Assembly: GCA_006352455.1 (NCBI GenBank)
Contig: VANL01000044.1
Location: 29,224 to 93,223 of the forward strand
Direction of reading: 5' to 3'
DNA from: Brachionus sp. 'Tiscar'
Lineage: Eukaryota; Rotifera; Eurotatoria; Ploima; Brachionidae
DNA length: 64,000 nt
Shown piece after piece: positions 24,049 through 35,402 of the stretch (position 1 is the first letter of the stretch; every line of letters begins with the position of its first letter). A model generated the notes under the pieces. It ran no database searches. It was not told the origin of the DNA and saw nothing but the letters and a program-made list of their open reading frames with translations. A program made the position numbers and the translations under genes.

Positions 24049-25768
24049 TATTAATTTATAGCATTATATCTAAGCTTCACCAATCTTGATGAAAAAAATT
24101 AAAAATTTTAGTCAAATATTAAGTTATATTTTAGATCCGGAAAAAATTTTTGAATTAGCATTAAATTTAAATAAATAACCTTTGTTTATATGTATAAGAT
24201 AGTAACTAAGGTAAAAATAAGATTTTTCCAATTGAAGTTAAATTTCCTCATAATTAAATAATACAATTAACACTATTTTTTACGGTTTTGTAATTTTGAA
24301 TCAATTTAGCTTCTTTTAGAATTCACAATAGTGTAAGAATTTCCGAGAATATACAATCTTATATTTGCTTTGGAATAAATTAGTTACTTTTGTTTTTATT
24401 TAAAATATAAAAATAATATTTCGTTTTAAAAGAATTAAGAATGAGGAAATGCAAAATAGCTTGCTGAACAGAATCATTTCAGAGGTAAAATTGAATTTTA
24501 AAAAAGCTTTAAGATATATTATCCTTAATTTTTATATTAAAAATTTTCTACAATAAAATTTTGCAAATTGGGTGTATTTACAAAAGAATAAAAATTCGTG
24601 CTATTTTCCTTATGGTTATTTTAAACAAGCAAGTTATAGCGTCTTTAATTTTAAAAGTCTCTTATGCTAAAAATTAAATAAAAACATTTAAAAGAAATAA
24701 TTAATATATTCTTTCAAATTTATATAGCTTTAGGTAAAATTTTAATTGTACTGTTCTAGCAGAGTGAAATTCGCATTCATAATTGGTATTTATTAAATCT
24801 TCGAATTTATTTTAATATGTTTCAAAAAATTGTGTTCTTATTTATTTCTTTTTGTTCTGTTGACAGAAGAATAAGTTTCTTGGTATTTTATTAGTTAAAT
24901 TATTTAATTCTTTAGCTCAAAAAAATAATTATAATATAACGATAGTAACGATTGAGAAACCCTTCCAGCTACTGCTTTGAATTCATTTAAAATTTTTTCT
25001 AATTCTTCCATCAAGATCCGGTTCTGTAAAAAAATTGAGGACTCATTTCTTTTGCATTAATTGTTTTTCAAATTCAAAGATTTTAAGTTAAGCTGATATT
25101 TACGTGGTAAAACGAAAGCACTGAATTTTAATAAACAATTTTAATAGAAGTTATTTCTAAAACAATTTGATAGTTTTTTTTTAAATAAGAAAATAATTAT
25201 TTTAAAGCTAAACACTTGATAAATCAAATAATTCTTACTAAAATTTTTTTACATTAAAATCATTTTTTGACAATTTAAATAAATATAATTTTCAGAAATT
25301 TTAGGAAAGAAGTTTATATCATTACTTTTAAGATGTAAAGTATCATACCTTAAAACTAAATTTTAAATATTTAAAAGAGATTTTTTGGAATACTTTCTAC
25401 AGAAATATTCATTGATTGAATAAAAATTCAAACATAATCCAAAAATTTAATTGAATTAATTTAATTAATTTTTTAAGTATTTTAATTACTTTAAGATTTA
25501 ATTTTTTAATAATGCTTTTAACACGAGTATTCAATTAAATTTATTTGTCAAGAAAAATTTTTTTATTCAAAAGTATCTTATCGATAAAAAAATTTTTGCT
25601 AGGACCTGAATAAAATAGTATTTATATTTTGTTTTATTTGGTCCTTTATGTTTTTTACTTTATTGAAAATTCAATTTAATTTTGTTATTAATACAGATTT
25701 CGATTAAGAGAGGACTCTTAATATTTCTGAATAATAAATAGAAATGTACCTAATAAGATAAAAATATA
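24049..25768. other. Intergenic AT-rich stretch
   Basis: No open frame of note and no repeat with clear borders. Promoter of the minus-strand orphan gene should lie at its left end. Confidence 0.4.
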
Positions 25769-25904
25769 TAGATGATCAACTCGATGCAGTAGCATCTGTG
25801 GCAGATCGTATCCGTTGCTCAAAAAGGTACTTGAAAAGGAGAGGAGCACCTCTCCATTATCCACTAGGATAGAATAGGGTCAATTATTATTATTATATTA
25901 TTAT
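25769..25904 (+). mobile_element. 3' fragment of the same SINE family
   Basis: GATGATCAACTCGATGCAG to GGTCAATT matches the 3' part of the SINE at 16332-16613 (read on the minus strand there) at roughly 80% over about 110 bases by eye. The copy ends in an (ATT)n tail. The tRNA-like head is missing, so it is 5'-truncated. Confidence 0.75.
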
Positions 25905-26891
25905 GTTTTTAATAAACATAGCATTACATTTTGCACACTTTTTGTTGAATAGACCTTGAATAGTATAAGATTATTTCTAGAATAAAATATTATTGTAATA
26001 AATAAAATATTGTCCATCCTCTTGTTTGAGGTACCTTTTAAAATTTCTTTATATGGCAATGGTTCAGCGTCATCAAGTACATGGTTTTCGGGGTTCAGAA
26101 GAACACTCTGTTAGAGTTAGTCTGAACATTGTTATCAATTATTGAATAGTTGTAAAGATATTGATATTGAATGAAATAGAAAGTTAAGATTATTTACTGA
26201 CAAAAAGGGTTTACCAAAAAAATCTCCTTTTTTACTTTAATTGATTAATCAATCACCATTTAAGTTCCTGAATACCTCTGATTAGGATACAGGTTTATTA
26301 ATAAACATTATTTTCAACTTTAATTTTACTTCACTTTTTAAATTCTATGTACTTTTAAATAATTCTACAAATTTCAAACTTATTTACTCATTTTTTCATT
26401 TTTTGCTAGATTAATCTTGTTCAAAAATTCGGTTTAAACGAAAGCGAAGGCTATCCGGACGAACCTTGAGTAACATCCCTAAAATATATTTTTAACAAAA
26501 TGAATAAAAAAATGGATCCAACTTAAAATTTAAAATCCTAAATTTTCAAAGTTTTTATTGAATAAATATTAAAATTTAAGAATCTAAATGAATATATAGC
26601 ATAAAATTAAATATAAAAAAAAAAAATTTAAGAATATTTATCAGCATTAAATGTTTGATTCAAAATTCAAAAAAATTTAAATCAAAATTTGATAAAAATA
26701 AGGAACTAAGGTAACTGAAAAGTCTGCTCCTAAACAGCCTCTAAACGAAAAAATAATGTTGAAGATGATTACGCTAATAAAAACGTTCAAGTTAAAAAAA
26801 AAAGAACCGGCATACCAGCCATATGCGTTAATAGTTAATTATTTAATCTATAATATTTTTTATTTACGCGCCAAACACTTTTTCCCAATTT
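25905..26891. other. Intergenic
   Basis: No gene seen. Small GC-richer patches near 26027-26115 and 26425-26475 may be old repeat pieces, but I found no partner copies here. Confidence 0.35.
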
Positions 26892-27032
26892 ACGTATTTC
26901 GTAAATAAACATATTTCTGGTCTTGTAAAATTTGGTTTTTTTAAAATGTTCTTATTAATGCACGTATTTCGTAAATAAACATATTTCTGGTTTTGTAAAA
27001 TTTGGTTTTTTTGAAAATGTTCTTATTAATGC
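26892..27032. repeat. 70-bp tandem duplication
   Basis: Units 26892-26961 and 26962-27032 both begin ACGTATTTCGTAAATAAACA and differ only by one substitution (tct/ttt) and a small change in the T-run. A recent local duplication. Confidence 0.9.
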
Positions 27033-27390
27033 AACTTTTGATATTGCATTTACATAACTAATGAAAAACTTTTTTTCTGTTCTATTATAATAAATTTCAC
27101 AAAACCGATAAAAAATGATAAAAAATGTTGTATCATCAAAATGATTGTTTTATTCGAAAACTTTACTAAAATTACCCAAATAAATGAAAATCTTTTACTA
27201 GCAAGCCTGTTGTATATTTTTCTTTCTTATTCACTCCTTGTGAAATATAAGGTTATTAATTTCGATTTAAAATTCAAGTCGATAGGTGTTTCTTCTATTC
27301 TAAGTACATTTTCAAACCACCGTTCTCTCTTAATCTTGATGTATCGACTCAATTGCTGTCAATTCGTTATCCTTAATAGTTAAACTCTTA

Positions 27391-27527
27391 TAACGTATTT
27401 GCTCGATTTTAACGTTATGTATATACCGACATGTCGTTAAATAATATTTTTAATGTTATTAGACCCTGTCGTTAATCTTGGAAATCCAGATATAACGACA
27501 TGTCGTTAAAATCGAGCAAATACGTTA
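27391..27527. mobile_element. MITE with perfect 24-bp terminal inverted repeats
   Basis: 27391-27414 (TAACGTATTTGCTCGATTTT...) and 27504-27527 are exact reverse complements. Counting the outer TA on each side as the target duplication leaves a 133-bp element. A second short palindrome, GACATGTC, occurs next to both arms. There is no coding capacity, so it is a miniature inverted-repeat element. Confidence 0.85.
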
Positions 27528-27798
27528 CTGATAGAAGTAAATTATTATGTTTACAAAATTTATGAGATAAAAATTTTAGAAAATTTAACAAATTTTTAAA
27601 AAATTATAATGAAATAACTGACGCTAAATGCATAAAATTTTACAAAAAAAATTTACATCTTAGTTTAACTTATTTGTTAGTGTGCGAGTTTTCATATTTT
27701 TTCTAGAAATAATCTTATATGAAATAAACTAAGGAAAAACTATTTATTAAAAAAATTAAAATTTTGATATATACAAAAAAAAGAAAAAATATTTAGAT

Positions 27799-28293
27799 CT
27801 AATTAAAATCATCTAAATTTAAATCAGTATTGAAAATATTTTGATACGCTTGTGGATTTAGGCTTAAAGAGCTCTGATCTTGATGACTAATATCCATTTT
27901 GTTTGCTTTTATTCCATTAATCAAATCTTGATTCTGATCTAGCTTACTTAAATCAAAGGTACACATCTCTTTATATGAGTTAAGCATTTCATTCTCTTTT
28001 TTATATTGATTTAGTAATTTTTGATAATACTCTTGCTGTTCAGAAAGACTCATATCAATTCCGGGTATATTTTCTAACAATGCACGGGCTTTTTCAAACT
28101 TTGTTTTCAATTCGTTTATTTTTGGTGCTAATTTGGATGGATTATTTTCAAAACTATATTAAGATAATGATCAAGTTTCATAGCAAAATATTTTTTTAAT
28201 TAAAAAATCAAACCTTTTCATAACTTCATAAATTTCTGTCAAAAAATTGAAATTTTGTTTGTAATTTTCGATATTTGGTAAATTTTTATCCAT
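27799..28293 (-). CDS. MED9: Mediator complex subunit 9
   Basis: Two exons, 28214-28293 and 27799-28153, joined in phase (144 aa). The conserved Med9 helix pair is plain: NFNFLTEIYEVMKSF, then LAPKINELKTKFEKARALL, IPGIDMSLSEQQEYYQKL and NEMLNSYKEMCTFDL. Med9 sits in the Mediator middle module and helps pol II transcription; the coiled-coil region binds Med4/Med7 in known complexes. The length fits animal Med9 (about 146 aa). The C-terminal 40 residues are polar with no family match. It lies 198 bases downstream of the eRF3 stop on the same strand, each presumably with its own promoter. Confidence 0.85.
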
Positions 28294-28491
28294 TCTTGTG
28301 TTTAGATGAATATTTAAAGATTTTTTTTTATTCAATTAAATCTATAGCATACTATTGCTATCTTTTGACTACTTAAATAATAAAATATACGATTAAGTTT
28401 TATTCTTTATTTTTGAAATATTTGGAAAGAATTAATAAATTTCTTTTAGAATGGAAATATATGTAATTCCATTATGTTTCAATATTTTAAC

Positions 28492-30596
28492 TTATTCGAC
28501 GATTTTTAAAACTTTCCCGACGGCAACCGTTTTGCTCTCGTATCTCAGAGTAAATCTGCCTAATTGTGGAAATAATTTAAATGGTTCCATACAAACAGCT
28601 GTATTATTTCCTAATACTTCAAATCGACAAATTGCAATTTGATCTTGTTTGATGAATTTAGGCCTATTTTTAAGATCTTTTTCTCCAGTTTTTTTGTCCA
28701 CAAGACCAATTATAAGTCTGATTTCAACTTCACAAGTAGCTGCGTGTATATGCATAATCGAGTTGAAGCCAGACGTTATGATCGATGGATAATCTAAAAT
28801 AATAACCTTGATGTAATAAATTAATATTGTTATTTACGAAAAAGAAAATTTATTTAAATTTTACTTGAGCGTCAAACACTTTAGCCACTTGACAAAAATC
28901 TTTCAAATCACAAAGAACAAATCCTGGCGAAATTTCCTTAAAAATCAAATTGTACTACATCAATTAAACATTTTTTTAGTTAAATACTTCTTCTTCAATT
29001 CCTTTTAGTTTTAATTTAACATTGTCACCACAGACAGCAGAATCTGTTTCTTCTTCTTCATAATAAATATTTACTACTTCAACTTTTACTTTATTTGGCA
29101 TAACAATGAGCTTTTCATTTAATTTTATCATTCCCGATTCAATTTTGCCCATTACTAAAGTTCCCATATCCTAAAATATTTGAGATAATTTTATTGCATA
29201 AAAATGATTTCAATGAAAAAGACCTTGTATTTGTCAATTAAAGGCATTCTAACTGGTCCATTCACAGTTCTATTAATAGTTGGCAATGAGTCTAAATAGT
29301 CGATAAAACACGGAGCACGGTACCAAGGACAAATAGATTCAGGAGCCGGTTCTTTAATAAATGCACCAGTAAACCCAGAACATGGCATAAAGTGTGTATC
29401 TTTGCCTGGTTGGAAACCACACTTTTTCAAATATGGACTTAGTCTTTCTTTGATTTCTTCATATCGACCTTGATCCCAATTTACGGTCGAATCATCCATT
29501 TTGTTTACTAAAACGATTAGATATTTAACACCTGCTGTCTTAACTAACATAGCGTGCTCTCTAGTTTGTCCACCGCGTTCAAAACCGGTTTCAAATTCAC
29601 CTTTTCGAGCTGAAATTACAAGGACCGCAATATCAGCTTGTGATGCACCACCAATCATGTTGGGGACAAAACCTTTATGGCCTGGTGCATCCAATATAAT
29701 AAAATGTTTCTTTTCCGTTTCGAAAAATGCTCTTCCAACTTCAACTGTTTTTCCTTTTTCTCTTTCTTCCAAATTTGTGTCTAAAGCCCATGACAAATAC
29801 CACGATTCACGGTTTTTTTCTTTGGCTTCACGCTCATATTTTTCAAGTGTTCTTTTATCAACCATACCGGTTAAGAACATAATTTGACCTCCTATGGTAG
29901 ATTTACCAGCATCTACGTGACCACAAAATATAACATTTATAGGCTCTTTTTTTGGTTTATATTCACGTACCACTAATTGCTTTTTTGATGGTTTGGCTGC
30001 CTCAGTAGCATTTTCACTTTCAGCCGACCCCTCACCATTAGGTTCATCGTCACCATCTTTATCCCACTCCTCATCTTCTTTAATGGAAGCAACTGATGGA
30101 GCAACACTTTTTTCTATTTCTACTGAAGATTCTTGTTTTGTTTCACAGTTTATTTCCTCAAATGCTTTGGTTGTGAGTTTTTCCTTGAGTTCTACTGAGA
30201 GATTTTGAACCGATTTTTCGTTAGATTGTCTGTTATATTCTGATTCGGCAGGTTGATTAGATGTTGATTTTAAAGTTGATGGTTGAGTTAAAACCGAAGG
30301 TTGATTTGGTGGCTGATTCAATTGTTGAGGAAAGTTTTGTGGTGACATATTTGTTAATTGATTTTGAGGCGCAAACGGCTGTCGATATTGTTGCATCGGA
30401 GGCCCTTGTTGTAAATAAAGTGGTGCCAACTGAGGTGAAATTTGAGACATAGACATTTGTGGCCTTGCTTGTCCAGTATTTGGAATATTGACTTAGAAAA
30501 ATTATTTTATTAAAATAATTAATTTCATGATCCTAATTTACATTTTGGAACAAATTCAGGAGCATCTAGGTTAAAATTTTGTTGCCAATTGGACAT
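28492..30596 (-). CDS. GSPT1: Translation termination factor eRF3 (GSPT)
   Basis: Five exons: 30542-30596, 29224-30491, 28988-29170, 28865-28936, 28492-28806, in phase throughout (630 aa; human GSPT1 about 637). It is the GTPase partner of eRF1 at stop codons. Motifs: G1 GHVDAGKS, G2 region KGKTVEVGRAFFET, G3 DAPGH, G4 NKMDD, then the two beta-barrel domains ending GRFTLRYESKTVAVGKVLKI. The N-terminal extension is Gln/Pro-rich with an acidic stretch. Split across exons 1 and 2 it carries FNLDAPEFVPKF, a PAM2-type motif that in other eRF3 proteins binds the MLLE domain of poly(A)-binding protein. Every catalytic element looks intact. Confidence 0.95.
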
Positions 30597-31730
30597 TTTC
30601 CGATTTAAATCGCTTGAAAAAATCTTTAAAAAAATAAAAATTCAAGGAATTAATTAGATAAATCTGTATAACGTTCTTTAAACAAAATAAGTGATTCAAT
30701 TATATCAATAAAAAGCATGAGAGAATTTTTATGAGCTTTTAATTTCTTAAATATAATAAGTAAATATTAAATTTATATTGCATTGTATATAATGTGATTT
30801 TATATGTAATAGGATAAAATATATTGAATTTATTTGTGTAATAAATTTTAAGATGCACATTGAAATTTCAAATTATTGTGCAAATTCCTATTATGATCAA
30901 AATTTATATTTATAAAATCGGACTTAATGAAGATTATTAATTTATATACATATATATATATACATATATATGTATGTTAATAGAATTTTGAATGTTTATT
31001 TGCATTAAAACTTATGTCAAAGAAAACGTCTTATAATAATTATAAGAATAAATTTTTATTAAATTTTAAAAACTATATCTAAATTATTTTCCAATGAATG
31101 GTATTTCAATAAGATTTTTTCAAACCAAAATTTATCAAAATTTATCATTTTTTATTATTATTTTTATTCTAATATCTTTTAGTTATATTTAAAAGAAGCC
31201 TTAAGTTTAATTTTAACTTAATTTTAATTTATCAAATAAATATAGATAACATCATTTTGTCCAGAAAAAACGAAAAAAATTTTTTTAAAAAGAATGAAAT
31301 GAAGAGTTTTACAATGATTTTATTTTTATATTTTCAATCAATAATTTCTGATTCTTATTTCTAATCTTTTTAAATTGTTATTTTAATTTTTAAACACTGG
31401 GTTCTTTATTTTATTAAAATCTCCTTAGAAGACTTATCATATTATGATAAATATTTCATCCAAAATAAACTATAATTTGAGACAGAGAAGTAATCTTTCT
31501 TTAGTTTGACCGTCTAGGTTTAATAACTAATTATATTTTGAGAATACTATGTAATTTGACTTACCAATTGAAATTTTCATATTAGATTTTGAAATATTAA
31601 ATGCTTAATTTCGAATTTGTGCACTTGATCGAGCCTAATAGAACATAAAAATTTTTATTAGATTTTTTTAAAGTAAAATTTTGATTTAGTTTTAAAATCT
31701 AATTTATTGAATAAAATTATTTTTTAATTA
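30597..31730. other. Intergenic upstream of eRF3
   Basis: AT-rich; contains the TA-rich microsatellite at 30943-30976. The eRF3 promoter should be at the left end. No gene seen. Confidence 0.45.
30943..30976. repeat. (TA)n microsatellite, self-complementary
   Basis: ATATACATATATATATATAC-type tract that can fold on itself. Confidence 0.8.
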
Positions 31731-32035
31731 TTATCTTAATTTTTGCTGCTTTTTAGCTTTTTTAACACAACTACATTTTTTTGAAGATATGTCTTGCAAG
31801 TAAATGTTTAATTTCAAGTAGAAAAATTTTAAAAAATACCCATATATTTTCTACAAGGACAAAGATCAGAACAGTCACAAAGCTTATTTTGTTTCAAGCA
31901 CTCGCATTCATTGCCTTAAAAATAATTAATTGCTTCTTTTCCAATGGATAGAATCCTGGCCATACCGTTATTATAATAGTCAGGATTAGTCTTAATACAA
32001 GCGACATTGCTAGAATTCTTTTGCAATATGCTCAT
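31731..32035 (-). CDS. Small cysteine-rich protein (68 aa), possible chimeric gene
   Basis: Three exons: 31966-32035, 31840-31914, 31731-31792. The introns are 51 and 47 bases, GT-AG, and all joints are in phase from ATG to stop. The predicted 68 residues hold nine Cys, eight of them as four CxC pairs (CEC, CDC, CPC, CSC), followed by a basic tail KKAKKQQKLR. This looks like a metal-binding or CXC-type knot, but I do not recognise a family. Exon 1 shares a 73-bp block with the USP6NL-like gene (32926-32998), in the same reading frame (NSSNVACIKTNPDYYNN). In this copy one C-to-T change relative to the neighbour forms the GT of the first donor site. Expression is unproven; a pseudogene or chance model is possible. 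Confidence 0.45.
31945..32017. repeat. 73-bp duplicate of USP6NL-like exon segment (copy A)
   Basis: Matches 32926-32998 with one mismatch seen by eye. It is a direct repeat about 980 bases apart and lies outside the USP6NL-like coding sequence. Confidence 0.92.
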
Positions 32036-32512
32036 CTATTTACCTTGAAAGCTGCAAACTTTAGAATTCTTATCCATATTTTACCAAGTTTTCAGATTGA
32101 AAAAGAAAATTAAAAATAAAATTTTATAAAGATTTACTTATGTTATTTTAAAGACAATATATTAAGGAGAAATAGTCAATCCTTTATATTATATATGTAA
32201 CAAAAATAAGATTTTCTATTAATAGCTATGGAAGTCAAATAAAAAAAATTGAATTTCGAATTTATTTTAAATAAATTATATATAAAACTCAATTAATTTT
32301 TGTTTAAAAATTACAAATTTTAAAATTATTTCAATATTTTATTATATAACAATTTTTCAGCTAGAAATATTATTCAGTAGAAACAAAAATAGAAAATTCA
32401 CCACTAAATTAAATGCTTTTTTAAATAATTGAATTTACTTAAAATAAAAAATTAGGGAAAAATAAAATAAGATTTAAATTGCACTCGTTTAAAACGGATC
32501 AAAATATTATGC
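32036..32512. other. Intergenic between small Cys-rich gene and USP6NL-like gene
   Basis: AT-rich, no gene seen. It includes a short frame beginning ATGGATAAGAATTCT (minus, near 32075) that soon ends. Confidence 0.4.
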
Positions 32513-35402
32513 TCAAATATAATCACATTGCTCTATTAAATCTTGATTTGAAGGAATTTTGTTTGATTTACTAGGCGACAAATCAAGCTTATTTAATTGC
32601 GGTAATAGGTCACGATTAGGAACTTGAGCAATCATAGAATAATTTTTTAAAGTATTCTTCATTTCATTTTGCTGTTGAATATTTGCTATTCGAAGGGAAT
32701 GATTTTGAATATTATGTTTTATTGGTGAATTATATGACCCAGTAGCCGAAGTTTTCAGAAATTCGCCTGGTTGTATGAAGCTTTTTTGGAGACCTCTAAG
32801 CGAAGCAGTTCGCTTACTATAACCTACTGTCACAGTGCTTACGTTTGACTTATAATTTGTAGGCGGTACATTCACTCGAGTATAAATGCCATGTGGACTA
32901 CGAACATATTCATTTATTTTACCTGTGGATAGAATCCTGGCCATGCCGTTATTATAATAGTCAGGATTAGTCTTAATACAAGCGACATTGCTAGAATTTG
33001 TTTCAGAATTTATTAAGGTTCCCGATGAAGTATGCGGAATAGATACAATACTAGCCGTATTATTCAGATAGGATTTTGAAGATGCCGTAGAACCATTAAT
33101 TTGGCGGCTATTTGGTGAAATGATATGAGTAATCAATGCAGAAGATGATGAAGAAGTTGTTTTGGCATTTACAGTCAACTGCTTGTGTTTAGGACTTGAT
33201 TTATGCAAAGAATTCGAGCTATATTTCAATGGACTTGCTTTTGGATTTAAAAAAGAATTTTTTTGTTCTTTAAAATTTTCATAATCGGATATCTGATTTG
33301 TAAATGAGCTACTTGAAGCCGAATTTTTTGAGTTGATTTTATTTGTTGAATTATCAATTGAATTTATCGATCTATGTGGTGAAGACTGCCGAGTCATGTT
33401 TGAAATCATGGACTCGATGTCCATATCGTCATCATATTCGCTTAATTTTGACGGATTCAAATCATCGTCAGAGTCTAAATCATCGTCGGAATCTTCATCA
33501 TCTGTGAGCAAGTCAATTTTGCTTCCATCGAGTTTTTTTTTTTCTTCAAGACGCTTTCTGCGTCTTTCTTCTCTCTTCATTTTTTCCGTTTCAAGTCTAT
33601 TCTTAGCAAGTTGCTTTAGTTGTTCGTCACGATCTTCTTCGCTAATACTGTTTTTTGATTTTTTTTCGGCCAATTTATTAAGAAATTCTTGATTATCCAT
33701 TAGTTTTAAATCTCCAAATGGCATGCTTGGTAACTCATTTACTGGAATTGCTTCAACCAAGGCGCTTTCAAATTTATAGCGAAGCAATTTTTCGATGCAT
33801 TCGTTCAATTTTTCCATGACTAGATCGTCACTAAAAACAAAATTTTCTGGCAGCTTATGATTTAAAAATTCGTTTATCTTGTCCATATCAAATTCTTTTT
33901 GAAGTAGAGTTTCTTATAACAAAGAATAGAATAAAAATTAACTCCATATAAAAGGCTTACTTTTGTGCATTTTTAAAATGCAGTATGACATGGCTAATAT
34001 AGTGATGTCACCTTTTAATAAATATACATCCCAAACTCGTAGAACTAATGAAAATGGTAGCTAATAATTTTTTAAATAAGAATTTTTTATTATTTTAGCT
34101 AATAAATTAAGATGAAACCTACCGCGTCTAAAAAACACTGTAAAAACCATTTTGTGGTATAAATTAACGGCGTTATATTACATTTAATCTAATTTATTTT
34201 TAAAAAATAATTTTGTATAAAATTGTAGATATTAAATGAAAATATTTCGAAAAAATACTATTATATTAAAAGAATTTAAACTTACGAATTTCTTATGAAT
34301 TTTTGGCAACAGAGTTTTTATAATCATTTCGTGTTTGTCTGAATAACGGATAAGCTTCGGAAATCCACTTTTGAATAAGCCGTGCATCGAATACTTTGAA
34401 TTGGACATCAATTGAGACAAAGCCCAAAATGTTTGCTAAATAATTTTTCTTTTAATGCTGATCTAATTTAATTTTAAATGTATTACCTCTTCATCAGACA
34501 AATACATAAGCAACAATGCTGTTAATGTCGACATTCCTTGACAATAACCAATTTCAGTATTATATACAGAATAGGCAGCCAAAACATTATACAATTGTCT
34601 TTGCCTAAATTATAAATGATAAATAAATAATAATTACTGGGATTTATAGAATTTTAAAACCTTTGACAATATCTTTTTTTATAAGCATAGTTGTTACGAA
34701 ATGTTCGATTTATATCCAGGTCTATTTGTCTAAGTTCCAAGGAATATTTTCGAGCAAAATTCTTCATTTTCTATTAAAAAGGTTTTAATGCACTTCATAA
34801 AAAACGAAAAATCTTACTTCATAAACACCTGGTTGAGACTTTATTTGGCTTTCAATGTCCAATATTTTAAACCATGCTACATTTCTCATCGAATTTGGAA
34901 TACCCTTGAAAACACGACTAACCAATTTATCACTGTATCTTTGTTTGTTGAAAACACAATGCTTTTTCCAATCTTTGATCATTGAACGCCACTTGATTTC
35001 TCTCAATTTTTCGATGTTATTTCGCTTTTGTTCAATATCGCTTAACTGAGGCGGTAGTTTGGCATTACTAAAATTAAATTAATTCGTTTCTATTAATTAA
35101 AATATTCATAAAATTACTGAATAAATCCAAATTTGTCTACTCGATCAAGTAAGTCAGGTGTATTTAATTCGAAATCTACGGTATCATTGGAAAAGCCCTT
35201 TTTAATTAAAAAAATTTATTTAAAAAAATAACTAAGATATGGAAAATTTTTTTATTAATTTACATTATCATAAGCGGCGTTGATTTCTTGGCGATCTTTT
35301 TCGATCCGACGAAAATCTTCATCAGTTCCATTTGCTAGAAAAAAATTTTTTTTCTAATATTCACCAAAATTATAAGATCAAAGTACCTAATCGTTTTGCC
35401 AT
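32513..35402 (-). CDS. USP6NL: TBC-domain RabGAP, USP6NL/RN-TRE-like
   Basis: Ten exons: 35387-35402, 35264-35334, 35118-35197, 34818-35067, 34661-34770, 34487-34604, 34286-34435, 34123-34188, 33961-34060, 32513-33912 (786 aa, all phases agree). The TBC domain spans about residues 115-330. It has KGIPNSMRNVAWF at its start, the arginine finger IDLDINRTF, the glutamine finger IGYCQGM, then MHGLFKSGFPKLIR and RVWDVYLLKGD. The segment KLPENFVFSDDLVMEKL marks the USP6NL branch, which acts on Rab5-type GTPases in endocytic traffic. Residues about 370-490 are basic then acidic (KREERRRKRLEEKKK, DDEDSDDDLDSDDDL). The remaining Ser/Asn-rich tail is likely disordered. Both GAP fingers are intact. Confidence 0.9.

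Noticed and set aside
29501..29887. Plus-strand frames across eRF3 (also 29993-30208, 30261-30452)
   Set aside because: Antisense shadows of the strongly conserved eRF3 exon.
33333..33692. Ser-rich plus-strand frame over the USP6NL-like gene
   Set aside because: Shadow of the acidic/basic stretch on the minus strand.
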